From an uncultured Sutterella sp. (GTDB lineage: Bacteria; Pseudomonadota; Gammaproteobacteria; Burkholderiales; Burkholderiaceae_F): a stretch of 6,191 bases of DNA. Both the position numbers and the translations under genes were made by a program. This document shows, piece after piece, positions 1 through 5,607 of the stretch. The notes under the pieces are model-generated. The model searched no databases. It was not told the origin of the DNA and saw only the letters and a list, made by a program, of their open reading frames with translations. Where the stretch lies: positions 1 through 6,191 of the forward strand of contig URYO01000079.1 in the NCBI GenBank assembly GCA_900552195.1, given 5' to 3'. Within the stretch, counting starts at the first letter, position 1. Each line of letters opens with the position of its first letter.

Positions 1-855
1 AATGTTTTCATTCCAGTCTTCATAGATTCCCATTAAAATTACGGTTTCTTTTGCACGGCTGACTGCGACCTTTATTAAGTTAGTTGTAGATGTCGCCCAA
101 TTTCTTGCTCCGAACCCATCCTTATTCGTCTTTGAACCTAAAACGACAATCACAATATCGCTTTGGCGTCCCTGTAATGTATGAACCGTGCCGATACGCT
201 CTACTTCAAGCCAATTACCGGCCTTCTTAATCCTCTTTCGAAGAGTTGCCGCAACTGTGCGGAACGGTGTACAAATCAGCACTGATTTCTTCTCAAAAAT
301 TTCGCCCTGAAGATGCTTCATGGCAATTTGTGCGTCAATACGGCTCAACACTTCCTCAGCCGTATCAACTTCCTCAGGCACGCAGTTAGACAGGCTCGGA
401 CGAGACGGAATGACATCCGCCCAGAAGCTCTCGATAAAACTTTCCGGAGTTTTACCTACCTTCATCTCCGGCGGAAGAACCATCTGGCCCGAATACGCGA
501 TTCTGTTGCAGATATTGAACATCGGAGGATAACTTCTTCTCTGAAGTCTCAGAGGCAGTCCTGACCAAATCTTATGTTCTTCAGGCCCGACAAATGCGCC
601 GAAAGGATTTGTACCGTCGGCTAACTGCTGAAGACTGTGCAGATGAGGCGACCATTTCCTCAGAAGGTCGTCCTTCCCGCAAAGAAGCTCCGATAGTGAT
701 TCCGGCAGCGTCACCACGGGGGTCAGCTGAAGCGGATCTCCGACAACCAAAAACCGCTTCGCTTTCTGCATGAGCAGCAGTGCCGACTGAGGTGTCGCCT
801 GTGACGCTTCATCCACAATGACCCACGGCAGCGAGGAAGAAAGGAAATTATTGAA
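1..855 (-). pseudogene. Superfamily 1 (Upf1-like, AAA_12 type) DNA/RNA helicase, C-terminal fragment, cut off by the insertion sequence
   Basis: Reading the minus strand in the frame ending at base 1 gives about 285 uninterrupted residues. Helicase motifs occur in order: Walker B VIVDEASQATPQ (DEAS at 813-802), motif III VVGDPLQLTP (GDP near 741), a QYRMH-like LQRRSYPPMFNICNRIAYSG, motif V GTVHTLQGRQSDIVIVVLG (near 190-139) and motif VI VAVSRAKETVILMG (near 72-31). Motif III Gln and motif VI Arg of the ATPase site are present. The family unwinds nucleic acid with ATP; many long members of unknown role sit in defence or mobile loci. The Walker A half is missing: upstream of about 855 the frame enters the left inverted repeat and reaches TAG at 891-889. 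The C-terminus continues past the window edge. Without Walker A the fragment cannot be an active ATPase. The family call is firm; the biological role is unknown. Confidence 0.88.
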
Positions 856-889
856 CCTGAACGTCAACTTCCAGCGTTTTTCTACTCCC
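856..889 (+). repeat. Left terminal inverted repeat of the insertion sequence
   Basis: By hand alignment, 27 of 34 positions match the reverse complement of 2999-3032. The core TTCCAGCG (869-876) and CTACTC (882-887) are identical in both ends. Mismatches lie at repeat positions 4, 5, 10, 13, 22, 26 and 33. The repeat also brings an in-frame stop (TAG, 891-889 minus strand) just upstream of the broken helicase frame. Confidence 0.85.
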
Positions 890-945
890 TACCCAGAGGT
901 AGCTTAAAAACGGCAACGGTTGCCTGAAATAACCACAAAAATGAC

Positions 946-974
946 TTGCGCTTCGTGCGCTTTTTCTTTATAAT
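946..974 (+). promoter_or_regulatory. Probable transposase promoter (perfect -10, weak -35)
   Basis: A perfect TATAAT lies at 969-974. Seventeen bases upstream is TTGCGC (946-951), a poor -35 match (TTG only). Transcription would begin near 981, about 30 bases before the transposase ATG. A short GC hairpin followed by five T (GCGC 948-951, GCGC 957-960, T 961-965) overlaps the -35 region and could weakly terminate transcripts entering from the left; its 4-bp stem makes that speculative. The promoter lies inside the element, well clear of the inverted repeat. Confidence 0.6.
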
Positions 975-996
975 CGAGAGTATTACGATACTCTCG
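975..996 (+). promoter_or_regulatory. Perfect 9-bp hairpin between promoter and transposase start
   Basis: CGAGAGTAT (975-983) and ATACTCTCG (988-996) are exact reverse complements around the loop TACG. The stem starts right after the -10 box, so a transcript from the element's own promoter (start near 981) would lack most of the left arm. A transcript reading in from the neighbour would contain the whole hairpin, ending 14 bases before the transposase ATG at the likely ribosome-binding region. This matches the layout by which IS10 and IS50 dampen transposase production from read-in transcripts. The hairpin is seen directly; the function is inferred. Confidence 0.65.
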
Positions 997-1010
997 AAAG
1001 AAGCCCGCAA

Positions 1011-2783
1011 ATGTTCTTCAAGTACACCGTCCCAGTTCCGGTTGCTGCCGGCAAAATCAGTCGTCAAAAGACCAAAAGCGGTACGTACATTCTCTACGTC
1101 ATCAGTCGTCAATATGACCCGGCAAAGAAGCACACCGTCCCTGTGCGTGCAATGATCGGCAAGGTCTCGGATGAAGAAGGAATGATGTTCCCCAACGAGA
1201 AGTTCTTCGAATACTTCCCGGAAACGCCGTTGCCTGAACTTCGTCCGGAAGCTGAACGTAGCTGCACGCTTATGGCCGGCACGTTCATAGCGATTGAGGA
1301 AGTCGTCAATCACTACCGGCTCGACGAACTCCTGGTCAAGCACTTCGGCGATCGTGCCGGCCTCGTACTGGATTTGGCTTCCTACATGGTCGTCGAAGGC
1401 CGGAATCAAGGTCAGTACTATCCTGACTATGCCTATCGCCATCCGCTGTTCTCTCCGGGCATGCGCATTTACAGCGATTCGACAGTGTCCAAGTTCCTGT
1501 CCTCAGTGAAGGACGAACAGATAGCTGGTTTTCTTAATGACTGGAACACGGATCGTGATCATAAGTCGCGCATCTACGTGTCTTATGATTCCACGAATAA
1601 GAACTGTCAGGCAGGGGATGTTGATTTTGTCGAGTTCGGGAAGGCCAAGGTTGACCTCGGACTGCCGATCTTTAATGTCGGCCTTGCCATGGACCAAAAC
1701 AACCGGATCCCACTCTTCTATGAGCTCTATCCGGGGTCGATCAATGATGTCAGCCAGTTCAAATTCATGGTCGATAAGGCTGTCGGATACGGATACAAGA
1801 ACATCGGCTTCATCATTGACCGCGGATATTTCTGTAAAGCCAACATCCGCTACATGGATGAAAAGAACTACGGTTTTGTCATGATGGTCAAGGGTTGCAA
1901 GCCGCTTGTTTGCGCCATCATCGATGAACACCGGGGTACCTTTGAAACACGCCGCGCCTGCAGCATTGCCGGGCATCACATTCACGGAACCACCGTCAAA
2001 CGCAAGCTCTTCCCTGATGACGAGAGAGAACGCTACCTGCATCTGTTCTTCAGTCCCGTCAAAATGATGAAGGAACGCTGCCGTTTGGAAGATGAAATCG
2101 AGCAGATGCAACGACTTATCGAACGCTCCGTCGGCCAGCAGATCACTTTTGGTGAACCGCACACAAGATTCTTCGATTTTCTCTACGACGACGAAGGACG
2201 TCTCGTGACCGCTCTGGAAAAAACGGAGGCTGTAGAGAAAGAGCTGGAACGGTGTGGCTACTTCTGCATCGTTACGTCCGACAACATGAGCGCTCAGGAT
2301 GCGTATCTGCTCTACTACGGCCGAGACGCCTCCGAAAAGCTGTTCCGAGCAGATAAAACGTTTCTGGGCTCAAAGACTGCTCGCGTACATTCCGCACGTT
2401 CCGTGAAGGCGAAAATGCTCGTCGAATTCATCGCGCTCATCATTCGGCAACGCATCTATTGCCTGCTTAAGGACGAAATGCTCAAGCTCAATGTACGCAA
2501 AAACTACATGACGGTGCCGGCCGCCGTCAAAGAGTTGGACAAGATTGAGTTGGTACGCATCAATCAAGGCAGATATCAGCTTGATCACGCAATTACGAAG
2601 AATCAAGAGGAGATTCTAAGAGCGTTTGGTTTGACGAAGAATCACGTCATGGCGCGCGCCAGCTCGATCTCCGAGATGATTGCAGGATCGGGAAACACCT
2701 CATTCACCGAGGAACCGGATGATGAGGATGAGGACGGCGACGAAGATCTCTACATGACGGAGGTTTATGATGCCGAGGAATAA
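1011..2783 (+). CDS. DDE transposase of the IS4 superfamily (IS1634-like), 590 aa
   Basis: This enzyme cuts and joins the element's ends. The RNase H-like core is visible. The first Asp is D193 in VSYDSTN and the second is D270 in IIDRGYF. The Glu is E442, inside a full IS4 signature Y-(2)-R-(3)-E-(6)-K: Y435, R438, E442, K449 in YYGRDASEKLFRADK. The 172 residues between D270 and E442 fit the insertion domain typical of IS4-type enzymes. Residues from about 563 on form a strongly acidic tail (EEPDDEDEDGDED), which is unusual for a DNA-binding protein. The ATG at 1011 is chosen because the N-terminus (MFFKYTVPVPVAAGK) begins a continuous conserved-looking domain and sits about 30 bases after the likely transcription start. 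The upstream ribosome site is weak (AAAGAAG, 997-1003), as often in transposases. All catalytic residues are present and the frame is intact, so it is probably functional. Confidence 0.9.
   Translation: MFFKYTVPVPVAAGKISRQKTKSGTYILYVISRQYDPAKKHTVPVRAMIGKVSDEEGMMFPNEKFFEYFPETPLPELRPEAERSCTLMAGTFIAIEEVVNHYRLDELLVKHFGDRAGLVLDLASYMVVEGRNQGQYYPDYAYRHPLFSPGMRIYSDSTVSKFLSSVKDEQIAGFLNDWNTDRDHKSRIYVSYDSTNKNCQAGDVDFVEFGKAKVDLGLPIFNVGLAMDQNNRIPLFYELYPGSINDVSQFKFMVDKAVGYGYKNIGFIIDRGYFCKANIRYMDEKNYGFVMMVKGCKPLVCAIIDEHRGTFETRRACSIAGHHIHGTTVKRKLFPDDERERYLHLFFSPVKMMKERCRLEDEIEQMQRLIERSVGQQITFGEPHTRFFDFLYDDEGRLVTALEKTEAVEKELERCGYFCIVTSDNMSAQDAYLLYYGRDASEKLFRADKTFLGSKTARVHSARSVKAKMLVEFIALIIRQRIYCLLKDEMLKLNVRKNYMTVPAAVKELDKIELVRINQGRYQLDHAITKNQEEILRAFGLTKNHVMARASSISEMIAGSGNTSFTEEPDDEDEDGDEDLYMTEVYDAEE
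2757..2769 (+). promoter_or_regulatory. Ribosome-binding site of the passenger ORF, deciding between two ATGs
   Basis: GGAGG at 2759-2763 lies within the end of the transposase gene. Two consecutive in-frame ATGs follow at 2767 and 2770, with spacings of 3 and 6 bases. The second spacing is the better one, so translation probably starts at 2770. The site's position implies translational coupling to the transposase. Confidence 0.6.
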
Positions 2784-2982
2784 GTCCATCACCTCTATCG
2801 ACAACCGGATCAAGAAGGTTCAAGAGGATCTGTTCAAGACGAAGGCTAGACTCGACAAACTGACCGCTGAGCTTCGAGGGCTTGAGCGTGAGAAGAAATT
2901 TCGTCAGGCAGACGCCATTCTTCAAGCGCTATCTAAAAGTGGCAAATCCCTCGATGATGTGCTGACATTTTTGGGGCGTTAA
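2770..2982 (+). CDS. Small coiled-coil passenger protein of the insertion sequence, unknown function
   Basis: A 70-aa protein (71 if the ATG at 2767 is used) that overlaps the last codons of the transposase and ends just before the right inverted repeat. I do not recognise a family. It begins with a basic stretch, followed by a charged helix of heptad character (about residues 10-45: IDNRIKKVQEDLFKTKARLD and on), then a short second helical part ending SLDDVLTFLG. There is no signal peptide, membrane segment, zinc motif or obvious helix-turn-helix. Its layout is reminiscent of small DUF4315-like or nucleoid-associated coiled-coil proteins, but that is only a visual likeness. The good ribosome site (GGAGG) and the overlap argue that it is a real gene co-translated with the transposase. 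It could multimerise and modulate transposition, perhaps contacting the transposase's acidic tail through its basic residues; that is inference. Confidence 0.65.
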   Translation: MPRNKSITSIDNRIKKVQEDLFKTKARLDKLTAELRGLEREKKFRQADAILQALSKSGKSLDDVLTFLGR

Positions 2983-2998
2983 CGAGCTTCTTGGCGTC

Positions 2999-3032
2999 GA
3001 GAGTAGGAAACCGCTGGAAATTCACGTATAGG
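2999..3032 (-). repeat. Right terminal inverted repeat of the insertion sequence
   Basis: The reverse complement of 856-889 with 27 of 34 matches, starting 16 bases after the passenger ORF stop. Its TAG at 3004-3006 closes the histidine-kinase frame upstream, so no fusion protein is made across this junction. The outermost bases (3028-3032) may belong to the kinase gene rather than the element. Confidence 0.85.
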
Positions 3033-3258
3033 AGTGCCCGAGTCGGCGCTGGATAAGATCTTCGATCGGTTTTATCAAGTCAGAATGGATTCCGCTAGAA
3101 AAATCGGCGGAACGGGTTTGGGCTTATACATTACTAAGGAATTGGTGCTTCTGCATAAAGGAAAGGTCACGGTCGCAAGTACTTTAGGCGAAGGAACGGT
3201 CTTTACGCTTGAGCTGCCGGCGCTTCCGACAGAGACAGCAAATGAGGAAGAAGAATGA
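3028..3258 (+). pseudogene. Sensor histidine kinase, C-terminal remnant of the ATPase domain
   Basis: The translated frame from 3028 reads IGVPESALDKIFDRFYQV, then GGTGLGLYITKELV. These are the end of the G1 box, the F box (DKIFDRFY) and the G2 box (GTGLGL) of a HATPase_c domain. The final strands (GKVTVASTLGEGTVFTLELP) and a short acidic tail follow. About 75 residues survive. The sensor region, the DHp domain with the phosphorylated His, and the N box are gone, replaced by the insertion sequence. The GTG at 3034 lies within the conserved IGVPES and has no proper ribosome site, so it is not a natural start. The stop overlaps the response regulator start as ATGA (3255-3258), the usual coupling of a cognate pair. 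With no His box and only half of the ATP site it cannot act as a kinase. Confidence 0.88.
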
Positions 3259-3968
3259 CGGAAAGAACGACGATTTTGATTGTTGATGATGAAAGCAAAA
3301 TCCGCAGACTGCTTTCCCGCTCTCTAGAGGCAGAAGGATTTGATGTAGCCGTGGCAGACTCGGCAATGAGCGCTTCGGAATACTTAAAGAACGGTCATTG
3401 CGATCTGATTATTCTCGATTACATGATGCCTGAGATCGACGGTATGGCGTTCCTAGCAGAATTGAGAAAGAAATCGTCAATTCCCGTGATCATGCTTTCG
3501 GCTCGAGAAGAAATTGCTAAGAAAACCCAAGCCTTGGAACTCGGGGCCGACGACTATGTCGTCAAACCATTTTCCATCGAAGAAATGACGGCTCGCATCC
3601 GAGCTATCCTGAGACGCTCTGGCGGCGTGAAGATCGGGCCGGCAGCGACCGTACAGGCAGTTAACGGACCTCTCGTTATGGATCCCGATAAACGTACGTG
3701 CCGATACAAGGATCAGGAAATTAGGCTTGCCGATACTGAGTTCCGTCTTCTGTTTATCTTGGTTAAACGGCCGGGAACCATCTTTACACACGAAGATTTG
3801 CTTCGGCGAGTTTGGGGGCCTGAATTTATCGGAGAACTCAACTATTTGCGTGTGTCCCTCTCCAGAATAAGAAAGAAACTGACGGCGGCAGGTTTCCCGG
3901 GCTCGGCCATTTCCTCTTATTCAGGGATCGGTTATTACATCGAAGACCTTTCGGAAGAGGACTTGTAA
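3255..3968 (+). CDS. OmpR/PhoB-family response regulator (KdpE-like), 237 aa
   Basis: A cytoplasmic transcription factor activated by phosphorylation. The receiver domain covers residues 5-120: acidic pair D11-D12, phospho-acceptor D55 in ILDYMMPEIDG, Ser82 in MLSARE (Ser in place of the commoner Thr), Y101 and K104 in DDYVVKPF. After a linker, the winged helix (about 136-231) shows LADTEFRLLFILV, the THEDLLRRVWGPEF loop, the recognition helix NYLRVSLSRIRKKL and the wing GIGYYIE. The RVWG plus NYLRV pattern is closest by eye to KdpE, but no kdp genes are here. The ribosome site is AGGAAGAAG (3245-3253). Start and kinase stop overlap, so it was translated with the now truncated kinase. All receiver residues are intact; the protein may now be an orphan, phosphorylated by another kinase or by acetyl phosphate. 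It sits 100 bp upstream of the reductase operon, which suggests it controls that operon. Confidence 0.93.
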   Translation: MTERTTILIVDDESKIRRLLSRSLEAEGFDVAVADSAMSASEYLKNGHCDLIILDYMMPEIDGMAFLAELRKKSSIPVIMLSAREEIAKKTQALELGADDYVVKPFSIEEMTARIRAILRRSGGVKIGPAATVQAVNGPLVMDPDKRTCRYKDQEIRLADTEFRLLFILVKRPGTIFTHEDLLRRVWGPEFIGELNYLRVSLSRIRKKLTAAGFPGSAISSYSGIGYYIEDLSEEDL

Positions 3969-3980
3969 TGTTTTTGTAAT
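3963..3980 (+). promoter_or_regulatory. Candidate response-regulator site: two TTGTAAT direct repeats, 11 bp apart
   Basis: TTGTAAT occurs exactly at 3963-3969 and again at 3974-3980, in the same orientation with 11-bp phasing. OmpR/PhoB-family regulators bind head-to-tail to direct repeats about one helical turn apart, so this is what a site for the adjacent regulator should look like. The first copy overlaps the regulator's own stop codon. The pair lies about 90-105 bases upstream of the flavoprotein ATG. Binding by this regulator is inferred. Confidence 0.4.
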
Positions 3981-4068
3981 CTTTTCGATTTTTTTTTGGC
4001 GGCGCTGAAAGTTTATTTTTAGAAAATAACAGTCATAGACCACCTCAAACCATAACAAGAGGAAAAAT
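3981..4068 (+). promoter_or_regulatory. Intergenic leader of the reductase operon: T tract, AT palindrome and ribosome site
   Basis: The region holds a nine-T tract (3989-3997). It also holds an AT-rich inverted repeat, TTATTTT (4013-4019) and AAAATAA (4023-4029) around TAG, which could be an operator. A good ribosome site AAGAGGA (4057-4063) lies 5 bases before the flavoprotein ATG. A possible -35 is TTGGCG (3996-4001), but no convincing -10 sits 16-18 bases after it, so I do not fix the promoter. No FNR-type TTGAT-N4-ATCAA box and no strong terminator hairpin after the regulator are visible, so read-through from the regulator gene remains possible. Confidence 0.4.
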
Positions 4069-5598
4069 ATGACAACATCCGCTTTGAAGCGTCGCTCGTT
4101 TCTCCAAGGATCTCTGCTTGCGGCTGCAGTTATCGGTTCCACTCCGGCCGTTGCCGCCGAAGCTGCCAAACCCAAATTCGATGAAAGCTTCGACGTGATC
4201 GTCGTAGGCAGCGGTATTGCCGGAACGATGGCCGCACTTTCCGCCGCCGATAAAGGCGCTAATGTTTTAATGATTGAAAAGATGAGCCGCCTCGGCGGTA
4301 CATCCCGCATCAGCGGTCTGAACTTTGCCTGTGTCGGTTCTCCCGCTCAAAAGGCTAAAGGCGTCAAAGACACGCCTGAGCAGCTCGCCTCCGATATGTA
4401 TAAAGTCTCGGGCAACATGGGCGATTATGAAAAGGCCCTTGAAATGGCAAAGAACACTGCCCGCGCCGAAGCTTTCATGACACAGCGCGGCGTCAAGTGG
4501 GACGGCCGCCTGCTGAAATTAGGCGGTCACTCTCAGCCTCGTGTTCTCGTTTCCGAAGGTGACGGAGCCGGTCTGCTGAATGCTCTGTGGACTTACATGA
4601 AAGGTTTGAAGAACGTCACTGTCCGCACCCATGTGAAGGCCGATGAAGTTCTCTTTAACGATAAAGGCGTCGCGGTCGGCGTCAAGGTCAGAGAAAAATA
4701 TTTCTTTGATACCCCTGAAACCGACGACAACGAAAACAAGACCGGTGTGGAAAAACGCATCGAAGCTAAGAAAGGCGTGATTTTCGCTACCGGCGGCTAC
4801 GCCAGAGACAAAGCATTCCGCTCTTCAGAGGTTCCGTTCTTAGCAGGCGTTGCAACCACCACAAACCCGGGCGCAACCGCCGGAGCTCTGAAGATTTTAG
4901 TTAACGCCGGTGCCCAGCCGATGCACTTGTCTCTCTTTCGCTTTGCTTATCCGCTGCCGACGGAAGATATGATTTGGGGCATGATGGTCGATCCCGCCAC
5001 CGGTCGCCGCTTCATCAATGAAGGCTTAACAAGAAATGCGCTTGCACAGGCGGTTCTTCTGAAGAGACTGCAGAACGGAGACAAGAAACCGTTTATCATC
5101 TACGATGAAAAATCTCTGGGTAAATTCCACAACCTCAACCGTGTCCAGCGCAGCCTTAACGGCTTAAACGGCATCGACGGCACAATGGTCAAGTACGACA
5201 ATCTGAGCGAACTTTGCAAGGCTTTCGGCGCTGATCCAAAGGTCGTTGAAGACGAGCTTGTTAAATACAACGCCATGATCACGGAAGGCAAGGACGCTCA
5301 GTTTGATAAACCGCTTGAACGTTCCGGCCGCAAGGTTGAAGCGCTCGACCTGAAGGGACCGCTCTTTGCGATGGTAATTAACCCCAGACTGAACTACACA
5401 CCGGGTGGAATCCGCACGGATTTACAAGGCAGAGCAATTGCGCTGAAAGACGGTAAACCGATCGAAGGTTTGTATGTGGTCGGAGAAGCCAGCGGCGGAC
5501 TGCACGGTCAGGAACGTATGACCGGCTGCTCGATGCCTGAATGCGCAGTCTTCGGCATGATTGCCGGTGAAAGTGCCGCTCAACGCAAAAGTATCTAG
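4069..5598 (+). CDS. Tat-exported periplasmic FAD reductase, flavocytochrome c / fumarate reductase-like flavoprotein subunit, 509 aa
   Basis: A FAD_binding_2 family enzyme expected to reduce an organic acceptor in the periplasm as the last step of anaerobic respiration. Residues 1-30 are a Tat signal: twin arginine R8-R9 in RRSFLQ, a hydrophobic stretch, and an AVA cleavage site near residue 29. The dinucleotide fold follows: DVIVVGSGIAG (G47, G49, G52) with ribose-binding E70, then GGTSRISG. The capping domain covers roughly 100-320. Of the catalytic residues of Shewanella flavocytochrome c, the proton-donor Arg appears as R322 in NEGLTRNA, and the substrate Arg as R483 in GLHGQERMTG. The His of HYTMGG or HHTMGG is N442 in LNYTPGG, and the HP motif His looks replaced by Y294-P295. 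Fumarate is therefore doubtful; urocanate or another unsaturated acid is possible. The enzyme has no haem motif and relies on the downstream cytochrome, nine bases away. Confidence 0.9.
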   Translation: MTTSALKRRSFLQGSLLAAAVIGSTPAVAAEAAKPKFDESFDVIVVGSGIAGTMAALSAADKGANVLMIEKMSRLGGTSRISGLNFACVGSPAQKAKGVKDTPEQLASDMYKVSGNMGDYEKALEMAKNTARAEAFMTQRGVKWDGRLLKLGGHSQPRVLVSEGDGAGLLNALWTYMKGLKNVTVRTHVKADEVLFNDKGVAVGVKVREKYFFDTPETDDNENKTGVEKRIEAKKGVIFATGGYARDKAFRSSEVPFLAGVATTTNPGATAGALKILVNAGAQPMHLSLFRFAYPLPTEDMIWGMMVDPATGRRFINEGLTRNALAQAVLLKRLQNGDKKPFIIYDEKSLGKFHNLNRVQRSLNGLNGIDGTMVKYDNLSELCKAFGADPKVVEDELVKYNAMITEGKDAQFDKPLERSGRKVEALDLKGPLFAMVINPRLNYTPGGIRTDLQGRAIALKDGKPIEGLYVVGEASGGLHGQERMTGCSMPECAVFGMIAGESAAQRKSI

Positions 5599-5607
5599 GA
5601 GGAAGCC

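Larger units (their letters stand above)
856..3032 (+). mobile_element. Complete IS4-superfamily (IS1634-like) insertion sequence with a passenger gene
   Basis: The element is about 2.17 kb, bounded by imperfect inverted repeats (856-889 and 2999-3032). It carries a DDE transposase (1011-2783) and a small overlapping ORF (2770-2982). The outermost few bases are uncertain. The repeats align from CCT at 856 and 3032, but the histidine-kinase reading frame fits native sequence from about 3028, so the true ends could be the ACGT at 861 and 3027. The left flank is a minus-strand helicase and the right flank a plus-strand histidine kinase. No direct repeat is visible at the two junctions for any plausible end, so the usual target duplication is absent. 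The assignment to IS1634 rather than another IS4 subgroup is by transposase look and size only. Confidence 0.85.

Noticed and set aside
313..564. Plus-strand open frames at 313-564 and 320-532
   Set aside because: They lie opposite the helicase motifs, which are unambiguous on the minus strand. No ribosome site or family likeness.
882..1442. Minus-strand open frame of 186 codons opposite the transposase start
   Set aside because: It is antisense to a clear DDE transposase, has no recognisable motif, and its end runs into the inverted repeat region.
1503..2162. Minus-strand open frame of 219 codons inside the transposase
   Set aside because: It covers the catalytic D193 and D270 region on the other strand. 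It has no family likeness and is a by-product of the transposase's codon use.
2983..3033. An outward-facing promoter at the right end of the insertion sequence, using TATAGG at 3027-3032 as -10
   Set aside because: There is no -35 at suitable spacing: 3004-3009 is TAGGAA, and TTGGCG at 2991 is 30 bases away.
3034..3258. The GTG-started frame as a small independent gene
   Set aside because: The GTG is a Val codon within the conserved IGVPES of a histidine kinase, and GGAG is too close to act as a ribosome site. It is a truncated kinase.
3255..3968. Naming the regulator kdpE
   Set aside because: The winged-helix resemblance is only by eye. No potassium transport genes are present, and the neighbours are a periplasmic reductase system.
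4069..5598. Calling the flavoprotein a fumarate reductase or giving it a gene symbol
   Set aside because: Two substrate-contacting histidines of characterised fumarate reductases appear replaced, so the substrate is left open.
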